The notes: a model not told the origin generated them from the letters alone. Counted from the stretch's first letter, positions 34,786 through 44,019 are shown. The stretch is DNA of 64,000 nt from Streptomyces sp. NRRL F-5126 (GCF_000721265.1 NZ_JOFZ01000001.1:310001-374000); one strand, 5' to 3'. Translations and numbers: made by a program.

Positions 34786-37749
34786 ATGGACCGTGCCGGC
34801 GGGCCACGCGTACCGGAGCAGCGGGCCGCAGAGCCCCACGCCCCGGGCCCGGACGACAGCCACAGGCTCCGCTTCAGCGTGCTCGGCCCCGTTCGCGCCT
34901 GGCGCGACGGCGCGCCCCTGCCGCCCGGTTCACCTCAGCAGCGCGCCATGCTCGCCGCCCTCCTGCTGCGCGAGGGCCGCACGGCGACGGCGGCCGAGCT
35001 CATCGACGTGCTGTGGGGCGAGGAGCCCCCGGCCCGCGCACTCGCCGCTGTCCGTACGTACGCCTCCCGCCTGCGCAAGGTGCTCGGCCCCGGCGCGCTG
35101 CTCAGCGAGGCGGGCGGCTACGCGATGCGCGCCCCCGTCGGCTCGCTGGACATCCAGGTCGCCCAGGATCTCGCCACGCGTGCCGAGAAGGCGCGCGCCG
35201 CGGGCGATCGCAGGGGCGCGCGCACCCTGCTCGGGCAGTCACTCGGCCTGTGGGACGGCGAACCGCTCGCCCACCTGCCCGGGCCCTTCGCCGAGACGCA
35301 GCGCGCACGCTTCGAGGAGTGGCGGCTCGGCCTGATCGAGACGCGCCTCGACCTCGACCTGGAGCTCGGCTGCCACGCGGACGCCGTGTCGGAGCTGACC
35401 GCGCTGACGGCCGCCTACCCGCTGCGCGAGCGGCTGCGCGAGCTGCTGATGCTCGCCCTCTACCGCAGCGGCCGCCAGGCGGAGGCGCTCGCCGTCTACA
35501 CCGACACCCGCAGGCTGCTCGCCGAGGAGCTGGGCGTCGACCCGCGGGCCGAGCTGACGGAGCTGCAGCACTCGATCCTCAACGCCGACGAGGAGCTCGC
35601 GCGCCCGGTCGTGGAGGCCGTGCCCGACAGGGCGGCGCCGCGCCCCGCCCAGCTGCCCGCGACCGTGCCGGACTTCACGGGCCGCGCGGTCTTCGTGACG
35701 GAGCTGAGCGAGAGGCTCGCGCTGGCCGAGACCTCCGTGATGGCGGTGTCGGCGCTCGCCGGCATCGGCGGCGTCGGCAAGACGACGCTCGCCGTGCACG
35801 TGGCGCACGCCGCGCGCCCCCACTTCCCCGACGGCCAGCTCTACATGGACCTCCAGGGGACCTCGTTCCCGGCCGCCGACCCGGCGACCGTACTCGGCTC
35901 CTTCCTGCGGGCCCTGGGCACTCCCGACCGCTCGATCCCCGAGACGGTGGAGGAGCGGGCCGCGCTGTTCCGCTCGACACTCGACGGGCGACGGGTCCTC
36001 GTGCTGCTCGACAACGCCCGCGACGCCGCCCAGGTCCGCCCGCTGCTGCCGGGCACCCCCGGGTGTGCGGCGCTTGTCACCGGCCGCACGCGGATGGTGG
36101 ACCTCGCCGGGGCGCACCTCGTCGACCTGGACGTGATGTCGCCCGAGGAGGCGCTCGAACTCTTCACCAAGATCGTCGGACCGCACCGGGTGCGCGTCGA
36201 GCGCGAGGCGGCGCTCGACGTCGTCGCAGCCTGCGGGTTCCTGCCCCTCGCGATCCGCATCGCCGCGTCCCGGCTCGCATCGAGGCGCACCTGGACGGTG
36301 TCGGTGCTCGCCTCGAAACTCGCCGACGAGCGGCGCAGGCTGGACGAGCTGCAGGCCGGCGACCTCGCGGTGAAGGCGACGTTCGAACTCGGCTACGGCC
36401 AGTTGGAGCCCATGCAGGCCCGGGCGTTCCGCCTTCTGGGCCTGGCCGACGGTCCTGACATCTCGCTGCCCGCGGCGGCCTCCGTGCTCGACCTGAGCGT
36501 CGAGGTGACGGAGGACCTCCTGGAGACGCTGGTCGACACGTCGCTGCTCGAATCCGGCGCCCCCGGCCGCTACCGCTACCACGACCTCGTACGGCTCTAC
36601 GCGCGTGCCTGCGCCGAGCGCGACGAGCTGCCCCCGGCCAAGCGCCTGGAGGCGCTCGAACGCCTGCTCGACTTCTACCTGCCGACCGCGGCGCGCGTGT
36701 ACGGCATGGAACGCCCGGGCGACCGCACCGTCGCCCACCTGGAGTCCGCGAGGGGCTCGGGCCTGTCGTTCACCAGCGGGGCGGAGGCGCTGGACTGGCT
36801 GTTCACGGAGGCCGCCTCGATCCTCGCCTGCGTCCAGCAGTCCCTCGGCCAACCGGTCCTGCTGCGGCGCGCGGTCGACCTGCTGCTCGCGGCGAAGGAC
36901 CTCTCGGAGTCGGGCGCCAACTCGCGTGCGTACGAGGCGGCGACGGTCTCCGCACGCGACGCCGCGCAGGCGGCGGGCGACGCCCACGCGGAGGGCCGCG
37001 CCCGCACCACGCTGACGCAGGTGTACATCAAGGCCGGGCGGTTCGAGGAGGCCGACGAGGAGGCCGGGCGGGCCGCCGTGCTGGAGGACGCCTCACGGGA
37101 CGACGCGTGGCTGCGCTCCAACCTGTCCAACGAGCGTGGCATCATCGCCTTCTGCCAGGGCCGGTACGCGGACTGCGAGACGTTCAGCAGGGCGGCCGTC
37201 GAGTCCTTCCGCGCCGACGGCAACAAGCCGGGCGAGGCGAGCGCGCTGTGCAACGCGTCGCGCGCGCTGGTGGCCATGGGCCGCACCGCGGAGGCCATCG
37301 AACTGGTCAGGGCCGGCATGGCGCTCTACGACGCGCTCGGGCTGACGCTGCGGCTCGCGAACGCCCGCTTCGCGCTCGGCATCGCGCTGTCGCACGCGGA
37401 GCGCTTCGCGGCGGCGATGGCGGAGTTCCAGCAGGCCGTCGAGGTCTTCGAGGAGAACCGCCAGCGGTTGTGGCTCGGCACGACGTACTTCAGGATGGCG
37501 CAGGTGCAACTCGCCACCGGCCGGCCCGGGCAGGCGGCGCAACTCGCCGAACAGGCCCTGTCCACCGGCTTCATCGGCGGGGACTGGATGCGTGCGAACA
37601 TCTTGACCGAGCTCGGCAAGGCGCTCAACGCCCTGTCGCAGCCCGGCCGCTCCCGCGCCTGCTGGCTGGAGGCGCTCAGCCTCTACGAGGCCACAGGCGC
37701 GGACCAGGCCGCCGAGGTCCGGCTGCTGCTCGAGCCGCTGGCGGCGTGA
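34786..37749 (+). CDS. afsR: AfsR: SARP / NB-ARC / TPR global regulator
   Basis: The pleiotropic activator of secondary metabolism. The 987-residue protein has an OmpR-like DNA-binding domain (about 28-118), a BTAD domain (about 125-272: ELTALTAAYPLRERLRELLM, YTDTRRLLAEELGVDPRAEL), an NB-ARC ATPase with Walker A GIGGVGKTTLA (about 325-335) and LVLLDNARD, and a TPR array from about 690 to the end. In S. coelicolor AfsR is phosphorylated by AfsK and activates afsS. Here afsS follows 165 nt downstream and an afsK-like kinase lies at 48067. Length fits S. coelicolor AfsR (about 990). ATG 34786 follows GGGAG; a GTG at 34765 is less likely. Confidence 0.93.
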   Translation: MDRAGGPRVPEQRAAEPHAPGPDDSHRLRFSVLGPVRAWRDGAPLPPGSPQQRAMLAALLLREGRTATAAELIDVLWGEEPPARALAAVRTYASRLRKVLGPGALLSEAGGYAMRAPVGSLDIQVAQDLATRAEKARAAGDRRGARTLLGQSLGLWDGEPLAHLPGPFAETQRARFEEWRLGLIETRLDLDLELGCHADAVSELTALTAAYPLRERLRELLMLALYRSGRQAEALAVYTDTRRLLAEELGVDPRAELTELQHSILNADEELARPVVEAVPDRAAPRPAQLPATVPDFTGRAVFVTELSERLALAETSVMAVSALAGIGGVGKTTLAVHVAHAARPHFPDGQLYMDLQGTSFPAADPATVLGSFLRALGTPDRSIPETVEERAALFRSTLDGRRVLVLLDNARDAAQVRPLLPGTPGCAALVTGRTRMVDLAGAHLVDLDVMSPEEALELFTKIVGPHRVRVEREAALDVVAACGFLPLAIRIAASRLASRRTWTVSVLASKLADERRRLDELQAGDLAVKATFELGYGQLEPMQARAFRLLGLADGPDISLPAAASVLDLSVEVTEDLLETLVDTSLLESGAPGRYRYHDLVRLYARACAERDELPPAKRLEALERLLDFYLPTAARVYGMERPGDRTVAHLESARGSGLSFTSGAEALDWLFTEAASILACVQQSLGQPVLLRRAVDLLLAAKDLSESGANSRAYEAATVSARDAAQAAGDAHAEGRARTTLTQVYIKAGRFEEADEEAGRAAVLEDASRDDAWLRSNLSNERGIIAFCQGRYADCETFSRAAVESFRADGNKPGEASALCNASRALVAMGRTAEAIELVRAGMALYDALGLTLRLANARFALGIALSHAERFAAAMAEFQQAVEVFEENRQRLWLGTTYFRMAQVQLATGRPGQAAQLAEQALSTGFIGGDWMRANILTELGKALNALSQPGRSRACWLEALSLYEATGADQAAEVRLLLEPLAA

Positions 37750-37758
37750 CGCGGGAGC

Positions 37759-37776
37759 CGTTCATCGAACGTTTAA
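37759..37776 (+). promoter_or_regulatory. SARP (AfsR) binding site in the afsS promoter
   Basis: Two heptamers, CGTTCAT (37759-37765) and CGTTTAA (37770-37776), repeat with an 11-bp period, the spacing SARPs use. In S. coelicolor AfsR binds a comparable direct repeat overlapping the -35 region of afsS. CATGCT at 37787-37792 is a possible -10 element. It lies 9 nt past the afsR stop and about 139 nt before afsS. Confidence 0.8.
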
Positions 37777-37914
37777 CGCCCCCTGGCATGCTCAACCCAA
37801 CGACAATCCGTCGCACGGGGGATGGACGGATGGTCAGAGGCGCTCGTCCGGCACCAGACCGGGGGAGGTACCGGGCGGGCGCTGCCCACTGACGCATACA
37901 CAGGAGCCAGAGCG

Positions 37915-38085
37915 ATGAGCGAAGCCAAGAAGGACGAGGAAGTCACCCCTCACGACAGCCACATTCCGGCTCCTCCGGCGGACGGGGGCAGCACGGAGCC
38001 CGCGGCGGAGGCGGAGACGAGCGGCCAGGGCGCGGCCACCGACGGCGACACGCCCATCAAGCCGCTCGACAGCCACATTCCGTAA
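37915..38085 (+). CDS. afsS: AfsS sigma-factor-like small regulatory protein
   Basis: A 56-residue acidic protein with the AfsS hallmark, short repeats around D-S-H-I-P: TPHDSHIPAPP (11-21) and IKPLDSHIP (48-56, at the C-terminus). AfsS of S. coelicolor (63 residues) has three such repeats, so this copy is a two-repeat form. It acts downstream of AfsR to raise antibiotic production; how is not fully known. ATG 37915 follows AGGAGCCAGAGCG. Position right after afsR and behind a SARP repeat supports the call. Confidence 0.9.
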   Translation: MSEAKKDEEVTPHDSHIPAPPADGGSTEPAAEAETSGQGAATDGDTPIKPLDSHIP

Positions 38086-38123
38086 CCGCCCGAGGCGGGG
38101 GACACCGACCGCTCGGCGGGGGC

Positions 38124-38162
38124 GCGATCGCGACGGCACGGAGGGGATGCCGTCGCGGTCGC
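38124..38162. terminator. Strong terminator hairpin between afsS and the lyase gene
   Basis: GCGATCGCGACGGCA pairs with TGCCGTCGCGGTCGC (15 bp, one G-T wobble) around a 9-nt loop, 38 nt past afsS. Convergent genes on both sides make it a probable bidirectional terminator. Confidence 0.8.
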
Positions 38163-38166
38163 GGTG

Positions 38167-38193
38167 CACTCGTCACCACTCGTCACCACTCGT
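38167..38193. repeat. 10-bp tandem repeat
   Basis: CACTCGTCAC occurs 2.7 times in a row just beyond the terminator hairpin. No function is evident. Confidence 0.5.
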
Positions 38194-38311
38194 TTCGGCC
38201 GGGGAGGGTACCGGGGGCGCTGGGGAGCGCCTCCGGTACCCGCGGGTCAGCAAGCCGCCCCGGCCCCCTCGCGGCCAGGGCGCGCACCCGCGACGGGGCC
38301 GGGGCACCCGA

Positions 38312-40735
38312 TCAGCGGGCCGCCGGTCCTGTGGCCGTGCCCGTGGCGCGGCCGCCGTTGGCGTGGAACGAGGCGGTGAGGCGCGCGCCGTGCGCCAGGG
38401 GTCCTGTGACCCGCACCGTGACGCTCGCCCTGCCGCCCGCGGGGATACGGGCGGCGACGGGCACGGGGAACGCGTTGGGGTCGCGGTCCGCGGTCCGCAC
38501 GGCGCCGTGCCGGGAGCGCAGCCCGTCGAGGCGTACGTCGTTCGCGGGACCCGACCCGTGGTTGGCGATCTCGATCCGCCAGGTGGTGGTCCCGTGGGCA
38601 CTCCCCCGCGCGGTGACGCGGCCGGTCAGCCGGGCGGGCCTCGCGGGTTCGCCGCCGTCGGTCTCCAGGAGGATCGTGTCCCAGCCGAAGCCGCGGGACG
38701 TCGGCTCGACGGCGAGCGTGTGGAGCCCGGCGGGCGCGGCGTTGGTGAAGGAAATGGTGTTGTCACCCTCGACGAGCATCGAGGCGGGGAACGTCAGCAC
38801 GGCGAGGCGCGGGTAGCCGCTGCGGTCCGCCTGGCGGCCGATGGTGGAGTCGTTGTGGGCCGGCAGGGCGCCCGCGATGCCGGCGGACGTGCCGTTGACG
38901 GCGACGGCCGGCGGCGTCCCCTGCTGCATGGACGAGGAGACCGTCAGGTACGCGGTGCCGTCGGGCACGCGGTCGAGGGGGAAGCGGACCGTCCAGGTGC
39001 CGGTGTTCGGATGCGCGTAGTACCAGTCCTCGGGCTCCCAGCTGTCGCCGATGGTGAACGTCAGGTCGCCCGGTATGCGCGCCGGCTTCTCGAAGGCCCT
39101 CGGGGAGGGCCGCGCGGGGGACTTGGTGGCGAGCGCGTACTCGCCGCCGGTCCGGTCCGCGGTGCCCAGCTGCCACAGGAACGTGGCGCGCTGGACAGGG
39201 GTCCAGGTGATGGTCGGCAGCCTGTGGTGGCGCCCGCCGAAGCGCAGGCCGGTCTTCTTGTACTGGTCGGTGACGGAGCCGTCGGCCGAGAAGACGTACA
39301 GGGTGTAGGTGCCTGGGGCGGTGGTGCCGGGCCGCCAGGCGGGCGGCACGCCCGGGATGGTGAAGGAGCCGTCGTCGTCGGTCCGCACGAAGTAGGTCGG
39401 TTCGTGGATGGTGTAGACGTCGTCGACGTCCTGGGTGCTGAGCAGGACCCACAGGTTCGCGGGTGATCTGCCGTCGGTGAGGCGTACGCGCCCGGAGACG
39501 GTGGTGCGCCGCGCGGGCGCGGGGTGGAGGGCGTCGTGCATCCAGTCGCTGCCGCCGCGGTTCTCGGCGATCTCGCCGCGCGCCGTCTCGGCGGCCGCCG
39601 CGATCATCGCGTCCGGGTCGTCGGGATCACCGGTGGTGATGAAGGTGAACCAGGGGCCGTAGAGCCTGCGGTAGCCGGCGTCGAGGGCGTAGCCGGGCAG
39701 CCCGTAGTGGTTCGGGCCGAAGTAGTTGAGGATGAGGGCGTCCTGGTGGATGGCGAGGTCCTGGTGCTGCGGCCCCACGCCGTAGAAGCCGGCGAGCGTC
39801 CGGTCGGAGACGCCGCCCAGCGGGGTGAACCAGGCGCCGAACCCGTTGCCGTAGTGCCCGAACATCGGGTTCTGGTGGTGGTAGAGGCTCCAGTTGTACT
39901 TGGTGTAGACGTAACCGGCGGGCAGGCCGCCCGCGTTGCTGTCAGGCGATGGGAGGTCCGGGTTGTTCACGCCGTCGATCTGCCAGGTCTCGTCCGACAC
40001 CTTCGTCTGGGTGGCGAGGTAGGCGTAGGTCGGCTGCTGCCCCTTGCCGCGCTCCCAGTTGAAGCAGTGGTCGAGGACGGCGCGGTCCCAGCGGGTGTTC
40101 ATGCGTACCTCGCTGATCGAGGTCGCCGCCGTGGCCGTGAGGATGTCGTACCCGTACAGGCCGGGCTTGCCCGCACGCATGATCAGGTGGTGTTCGTGGC
40201 GCAGCGGGACGCTCGTGACGTCGGCGAACGCGATCTCGACGAGGTCGTCCTCGATCCGCAGGACCTTCACCCGGGTGCAGACGAGGCGTGACTTTCCGCC
40301 GGCGGCGTCGACGTAGAAGGAGTGCTGCCGGTCGGGGTCGCGCGGGTCGACTCCGTTGAGGTTGTGGGCGAGCTCCCTGCCGTCGACGACGACGGAGGTG
40401 GCGGTGATGGACACGTCGTCCCAGCCGGTGACGACGCCGTTCCGCGCGTCGTCGCGGCCGAAGGCGAACCGCACGAGACCGTTGTCGAGGACGATCTCGG
40501 CCACCTCGGTGGGGAAGGCGTAGGTGCCGGTTCGTGCGGGTTTGCCGTCGAGGAGTACGCGCACGGCCCGGCCGTGGCCGCCGCTCGCGCCGGATACGGC
40601 TTCGTGCGCGGGGTGAGCGTCGTGGGCGGGGGCCGCGGCCGCGCTGCCGGCGCCCGCGGCGACGGTGGCCGCTGCGCCCGCGCCGATGAGTCCGAGCGTG
40701 GTGCGGCGGTCGATCTGGTGGGTCTCCCAGGTCAT
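38312..40735 (-). CDS. Tat-exported rhamnogalacturonan lyase (polysaccharide lyase family 4)
   Basis: Cleaves the rhamnose-galacturonate backbone of pectin by beta-elimination outside the cell. The 807-residue protein starts with a twin-arginine signal (DRRTTLG, R10-R11, then a hydrophobic Ala/Gly stretch ending near residue 36). A lyase domain with NGLVRFAFGRDDARNGVVTGW and YGYDILTATAATSISEVRMNTRWD follows. Then come a fibronectin III-like domain (VSGRVRLTDGRSPANLWVLL onward) and a carbohydrate-binding-like jelly roll (PGDLTFTIGDSWEPEDWYY onward), the PL4 order. It is divergent from the sugar uptake genes, which would import the oligosaccharides it releases. Confidence 0.9.
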   Translation of the reverse strand: MTWETHQIDRRTTLGLIGAGAAATVAAGAGSAAAAPAHDAHPAHEAVSGASGGHGRAVRVLLDGKPARTGTYAFPTEVAEIVLDNGLVRFAFGRDDARNGVVTGWDDVSITATSVVVDGRELAHNLNGVDPRDPDRQHSFYVDAAGGKSRLVCTRVKVLRIEDDLVEIAFADVTSVPLRHEHHLIMRAGKPGLYGYDILTATAATSISEVRMNTRWDRAVLDHCFNWERGKGQQPTYAYLATQTKVSDETWQIDGVNNPDLPSPDSNAGGLPAGYVYTKYNWSLYHHQNPMFGHYGNGFGAWFTPLGGVSDRTLAGFYGVGPQHQDLAIHQDALILNYFGPNHYGLPGYALDAGYRRLYGPWFTFITTGDPDDPDAMIAAAAETARGEIAENRGGSDWMHDALHPAPARRTTVSGRVRLTDGRSPANLWVLLSTQDVDDVYTIHEPTYFVRTDDDGSFTIPGVPPAWRPGTTAPGTYTLYVFSADGSVTDQYKKTGLRFGGRHHRLPTITWTPVQRATFLWQLGTADRTGGEYALATKSPARPSPRAFEKPARIPGDLTFTIGDSWEPEDWYYAHPNTGTWTVRFPLDRVPDGTAYLTVSSSMQQGTPPAVAVNGTSAGIAGALPAHNDSTIGRQADRSGYPRLAVLTFPASMLVEGDNTISFTNAAPAGLHTLAVEPTSRGFGWDTILLETDGGEPARPARLTGRVTARGSAHGTTTWRIEIANHGSGPANDVRLDGLRSRHGAVRTADRDPNAFPVPVAARIPAGGRASVTVRVTGPLAHGARLTASFHANGGRATGTATGPAAR

Positions 40736-40927
40736 GGCGAACTCCTCGCTCCGATCCGGCGGGTGAAGGCTGATCGGACTGATCGGGTGATCGTGCTGAT
40801 CGGGCTGATCGGGAAGGTCCCCGGAGGGAAGGCGCGTCAGGCGGAGGCACGGCCGTGGCGGCGGGGCGCGGCGCGACGGGTGGCGCAGGTGTCACCAGGC
40901 CGTCGGCGCGGTGGTTGAAACGTTGTA

Positions 40928-40939
40928 GTAAGCGCTTTC
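40928..40939. promoter_or_regulatory. LacI-family operator candidate
   Basis: GTAAGCGCTTTC resembles the LacI/GalR-type palindrome (G-A-A-A-GCGC-T-T-T-C). It lies 193 nt upstream of the lyase gene, near a second half-like site TTGAAACGTT (40914-40923). No LacI-type gene is in the window, so the regulator would act from elsewhere. Confidence 0.5.
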
Positions 40940-41278
40940 GACGGACAAGCTAGCGAGTCGGCCCGCGGAAGGGAAGGGGCTGACGCCCGCTTCTGCGGGG
41001 GCGAAGATCGTCTGAGTCGTTTCAAGCCGCCCCTGTTGACTTTGGCCGTGGCGGCCATGACGCTGCTGTTGTCCCGAGCCCCAGCCGGCCGCGGCGATAC
41101 GCGACCACGAGTCGCCGACCGCGCCGGAAGCACACCACCCTCACCCCCAACACCACTCCGAGCAGCGGAAACACCCGAACGTGCGGTGATGGCAGCCCCG
41201 TTGGCCACGTGAAGCGGCGGGCAAGTCCGGCAGGTCCCGATCCTGCGGGGCCGCTGGAAAATCGATTCAACTGACCTG

Positions 41279-41307
41279 TTGACACCCGCGCTGAGGCGAA
41301 CTTAGCT
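41279..41307 (+). promoter_or_regulatory. Consensus vegetative promoter of the dehydratase/transport operon
   Basis: TTGACA (41279-41284), 17-bp spacer, TTAGCT (41302-41307): a good HrdB-type promoter. The operator candidate GAAAATCGATTCAA (41257-41270) ends just upstream of the -35, where a bound repressor or activator could act. Confidence 0.65.
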
Positions 41308-41443
41308 TCCTGGGCAGAAGAGTGAATGTGATTTACCCACATGAACGTGAGTGATCGAGAGGGTTCACAACGCGGGGGTCCTCACGCGGCGCGTGCACCG
41401 CGCACACCACTCGCCCTGCTCCACACTCCAGGAGGTCCGACGC

Positions 41444-42619
41444 ATGGCCAAGGCCACGGCCCGGCCCGTGATCAGCGACGTGTCCGTACGGGTCTTCCGT
41501 ACGACGACGGCGCTGGTCCACGACTCCGACGGGCACGCACACCCGGGCGAGCCGCACACCGTGACCAGGGCACTGCTCACCCTCACCGACAGCGACGGCG
41601 TCCAGGGCCGCTGCCTGGCGGGTGAGGCCCACGTCGGTGAGGATCAACTCCAGGGCCACGTGAGGCCGGTGCTGATCGGCCAGGACCCCTTCGACCGGGA
41701 GCGGCTGTGGCAGCTCCTGGCCCGCAGGCAGCGCGGCAGCGCGGGCACGCTCGGCGACCGGACACTCGCGGCCGTCGAGCAGGCTCTGTGGGACCTGATC
41801 GGGCACAGGCTCGGGCAGCCGGTGTGGAAACTGCTCGGCGGCATGCGCGACAAGGTGCCCGCCTACGGCAGCACGATGTGCGGCGACGAGACGCCCGGCG
41901 GCCTCGCGACGCCCGACGACTACGCGGCGTTCGCCGAGAAGCTGGTCGCCGAGGGCTACCACGCCGTCAAGCTGCACACGTGGATGCCGCCCGTGCCGTT
42001 CGCGCCCAGCGTCGAGCAGGACATCCGCGCCTGCGCGGCCGTGCGCGAGGCCGTGGGGCCCGGCGTGCCGCTGATGCTGGACGCCAACCACTGGTACAGC
42101 AGGAGTGACGCCCTGCGCCTTGGCCGCGCGCTCGACCGCCTCGACTTCCACTGGTACGAGGAGCCGATGGAGGAGTACTCGACGCAGTCCTACCGCTGGC
42201 TCGCCGAGCAGCTCGGCACGCCCGTCATCGGCCCCGAGAGCGTGGCGGGGCGGCTGAACGCACGGGCCGAGTGGATCGCCGCCCACGCGTGCGACATCCT
42301 GCGCGTCGGTGTGCCCACCGCCGGCGGCATCGCACCGGCGCTCAAGACCGCACACCTCGCCGAGGCGTTCGGCATGGACTGCGAGATGCACGGCGGCGGC
42401 GCGGGCACACTCGCGGTCCTCGGTGCCGTCTCCAACAGCCGCTGGTACGAGCGCGGCCTGCTGCACCCGCACTTCGACTTCGACGCGGTGCCGCCGCACC
42501 TGCGGCGCGCCACCGACCCGGTCGACGCCGAGGGGTACGTCCACCTCGACCGGGAGCCCGGCCTCGGCGAGAGCCTCGACCTCGCGTACATCGAGGCCGA
42601 GACGGTGCGGTCCTGGTGA
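41444..42619 (+). CDS. Enolase-superfamily sugar-acid dehydratase (mandelate racemase group)
   Basis: A 391-residue enzyme of the MR/MLE branch, expected to dehydrate or isomerise a sugar acid. The acid-base lysine motif is K-x-H (AVKLHTW, about 180-186) rather than K-x-K. Three metal ligands follow: Asp in LMLDANHW, Glu in WYEEPMEE, Glu in IGPES. His in DCEMHGGGAG is the second catalytic base position. Between a pectin lyase and a sugar importer, rhamnonate, galactonate or an unsaturated uronate product are possible substrates; sequence alone does not decide. ATG 41444 follows GGAGG. Confidence 0.88.
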   Translation: MAKATARPVISDVSVRVFRTTTALVHDSDGHAHPGEPHTVTRALLTLTDSDGVQGRCLAGEAHVGEDQLQGHVRPVLIGQDPFDRERLWQLLARRQRGSAGTLGDRTLAAVEQALWDLIGHRLGQPVWKLLGGMRDKVPAYGSTMCGDETPGGLATPDDYAAFAEKLVAEGYHAVKLHTWMPPVPFAPSVEQDIRACAAVREAVGPGVPLMLDANHWYSRSDALRLGRALDRLDFHWYEEPMEEYSTQSYRWLAEQLGTPVIGPESVAGRLNARAEWIAAHACDILRVGVPTAGGIAPALKTAHLAEAFGMDCEMHGGGAGTLAVLGAVSNSRWYERGLLHPHFDFDAVPPHLRRATDPVDAEGYVHLDREPGLGESLDLAYIEAETVRSW

Positions 42620-42711
42620 CCTGCGCGCCGCACCGAACCCCAGCACACCGAACTGCCGCACACCCGACTTCTCCACACCGAACCCCGAAGTCCCAAGGGA
42701 GCACGCACGCC

Positions 42712-44019
42712 ATGAAAACCACGGTCGCCACGGTGCGCCGCACCAGGCCGCTGCATGCCGCGGCTGTCGCCACCGCAGTCCTCGCGTCCCTCGGCCTCAG
42801 CGCGTGCTCGGGCGGGTCGGGCGACTCGGCCGACGGGACGGTCCACCTCAGCTTCTCGTGGTGGGGGGACTCCACGCGGGCCGCGTCCACCGAGGCCGCC
42901 ATCAAGGTGTTCGAGAAGGCCCACCCGAAGATCAAGGTCAGTACGACGTACGCCCAGTTCGGCCCGTACAACCAGAAGCTGGCGACGCAGATGGCCGGCG
43001 GCGGCGCACCCGACCTGATCCAGATCGACTGGGGCAACCAGAGCCAGTACGCGCAGAGCAACACCCTGATGGACCTCTCTTCAGGGCCCGCCAAGGTCGA
43101 CTTCTCCGGCCTCGACCCGAAGTTCGCCGGCAGCGGCAAGTCGGGGGACAAGCAGGTCGCGCTGCCGTTCGGGCAGGCCACGCAGTCCATCGTCGTCGAC
43201 GTGACCAAGCTCAAGTCCCTCGGTGTGCCGGTGCCGAAGCCCGGATGGACGTGGAACGACGTGGCGTCCTTCGGCAAGGCGGTGCACGACAAGTCGCACG
43301 GCAAGGTCTCGGGCATCACCGATCCCGGCATCACCTGGGCCGCGTTCCAGTCGTGGCTCGACCAGCGCGGCACCAGCCTGTACACGAAGGACGGCAAGCT
43401 CGGCTTCACCCAGGCCGACCTCGAAGGCTTCTGGAACTTCTGCGACGCGCTGCGCAAGTCGGGCGCCGCGACCCCCGCCAACCAGACGACGACCTTCTCC
43501 AACGGCCCCGCTGAGGACCCGCTCGCCAAGGGCACCACCGTCGCCGAGTGGGACTACGACTCGATCTACGCGAGCCACGCAGCCGCCAACAAGGACCGAC
43601 TCACCCTGCTGCCACTGCCGTCGGTGAACGGCAAGACGGGCATGTACGCCAAGCCGTCGATGCTGCTGTCCGTCTACGCGGGTTCCAAGCACCCGAAGGA
43701 GGCCGCCGAACTGCTCGGCTTCCTCATCAACGACCCGAAGGCGGCCAAGGCCCTGGGCACGAGCCGCGGCATGTTCCCCAACCTCAAGGCGCGCGAGAGC
43801 CAGGCGGCGGACGCCACGGGCGGCGACAAGGTCGTCTCCGGCTTCGAGAAGGCGAACCAGGCCGGGCTCAGCCCCACGCCCACGGCGCCGCCGAAGGGCG
43901 ACGGGCAGCTCATCACGCTCATGCAGCGCGAGTACGGGTCCATCAGCTTCGGCCAGGAGAGCGTCAAGGCGGGCGCCAAGGACTTCATGACGCAGGCGAA
44001 GCAGGCCCTGGCCAAGTGA
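42712..44019 (+). CDS. Sugar ABC transporter substrate-binding lipoprotein
   Basis: A 435-residue CUT1-type solute-binding protein. Signal peptide with lipobox LSAC (Cys32), then SFSWWGDSTRAASTEAAIKVFEKAHPKIKV split between strands and the APDLIQIDWGNQSQYAQ hinge. Many Trp/Tyr residues could stack on sugar rings. Similar proteins in B. subtilis (YesO) bind rhamnogalacturonan oligosaccharides, and that is the inferred ligand here. ATG 42712 with AAGGGA upstream. It works with the two permeases that follow. Confidence 0.93.
   Translation: MKTTVATVRRTRPLHAAAVATAVLASLGLSACSGGSGDSADGTVHLSFSWWGDSTRAASTEAAIKVFEKAHPKIKVSTTYAQFGPYNQKLATQMAGGGAPDLIQIDWGNQSQYAQSNTLMDLSSGPAKVDFSGLDPKFAGSGKSGDKQVALPFGQATQSIVVDVTKLKSLGVPVPKPGWTWNDVASFGKAVHDKSHGKVSGITDPGITWAAFQSWLDQRGTSLYTKDGKLGFTQADLEGFWNFCDALRKSGAATPANQTTTFSNGPAEDPLAKGTTVAEWDYDSIYASHAAANKDRLTLLPLPSVNGKTGMYAKPSMLLSVYAGSKHPKEAAELLGFLINDPKAAKALGTSRGMFPNLKARESQAADATGGDKVVSGFEKANQAGLSPTPTAPPKGDGQLITLMQREYGSISFGQESVKAGAKDFMTQAKQALAK

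Larger units (their letters stand above)
40736..41443. promoter_or_regulatory. 708-bp divergent control region of the pectin-utilisation genes
   Basis: No gene is supported here. It contains five TGATCG hexamers spaced 8-10 bp (40771-40812) next to the lyase start. It also has a LacI-type core AAGCGCTT (40930-40937), a second candidate with AATCGATT (41260-41267), and a consensus promoter pointing to the dehydratase gene. Length and composition suggest complex regulation, such as substrate induction plus carbon-source control. Confidence 0.6.
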
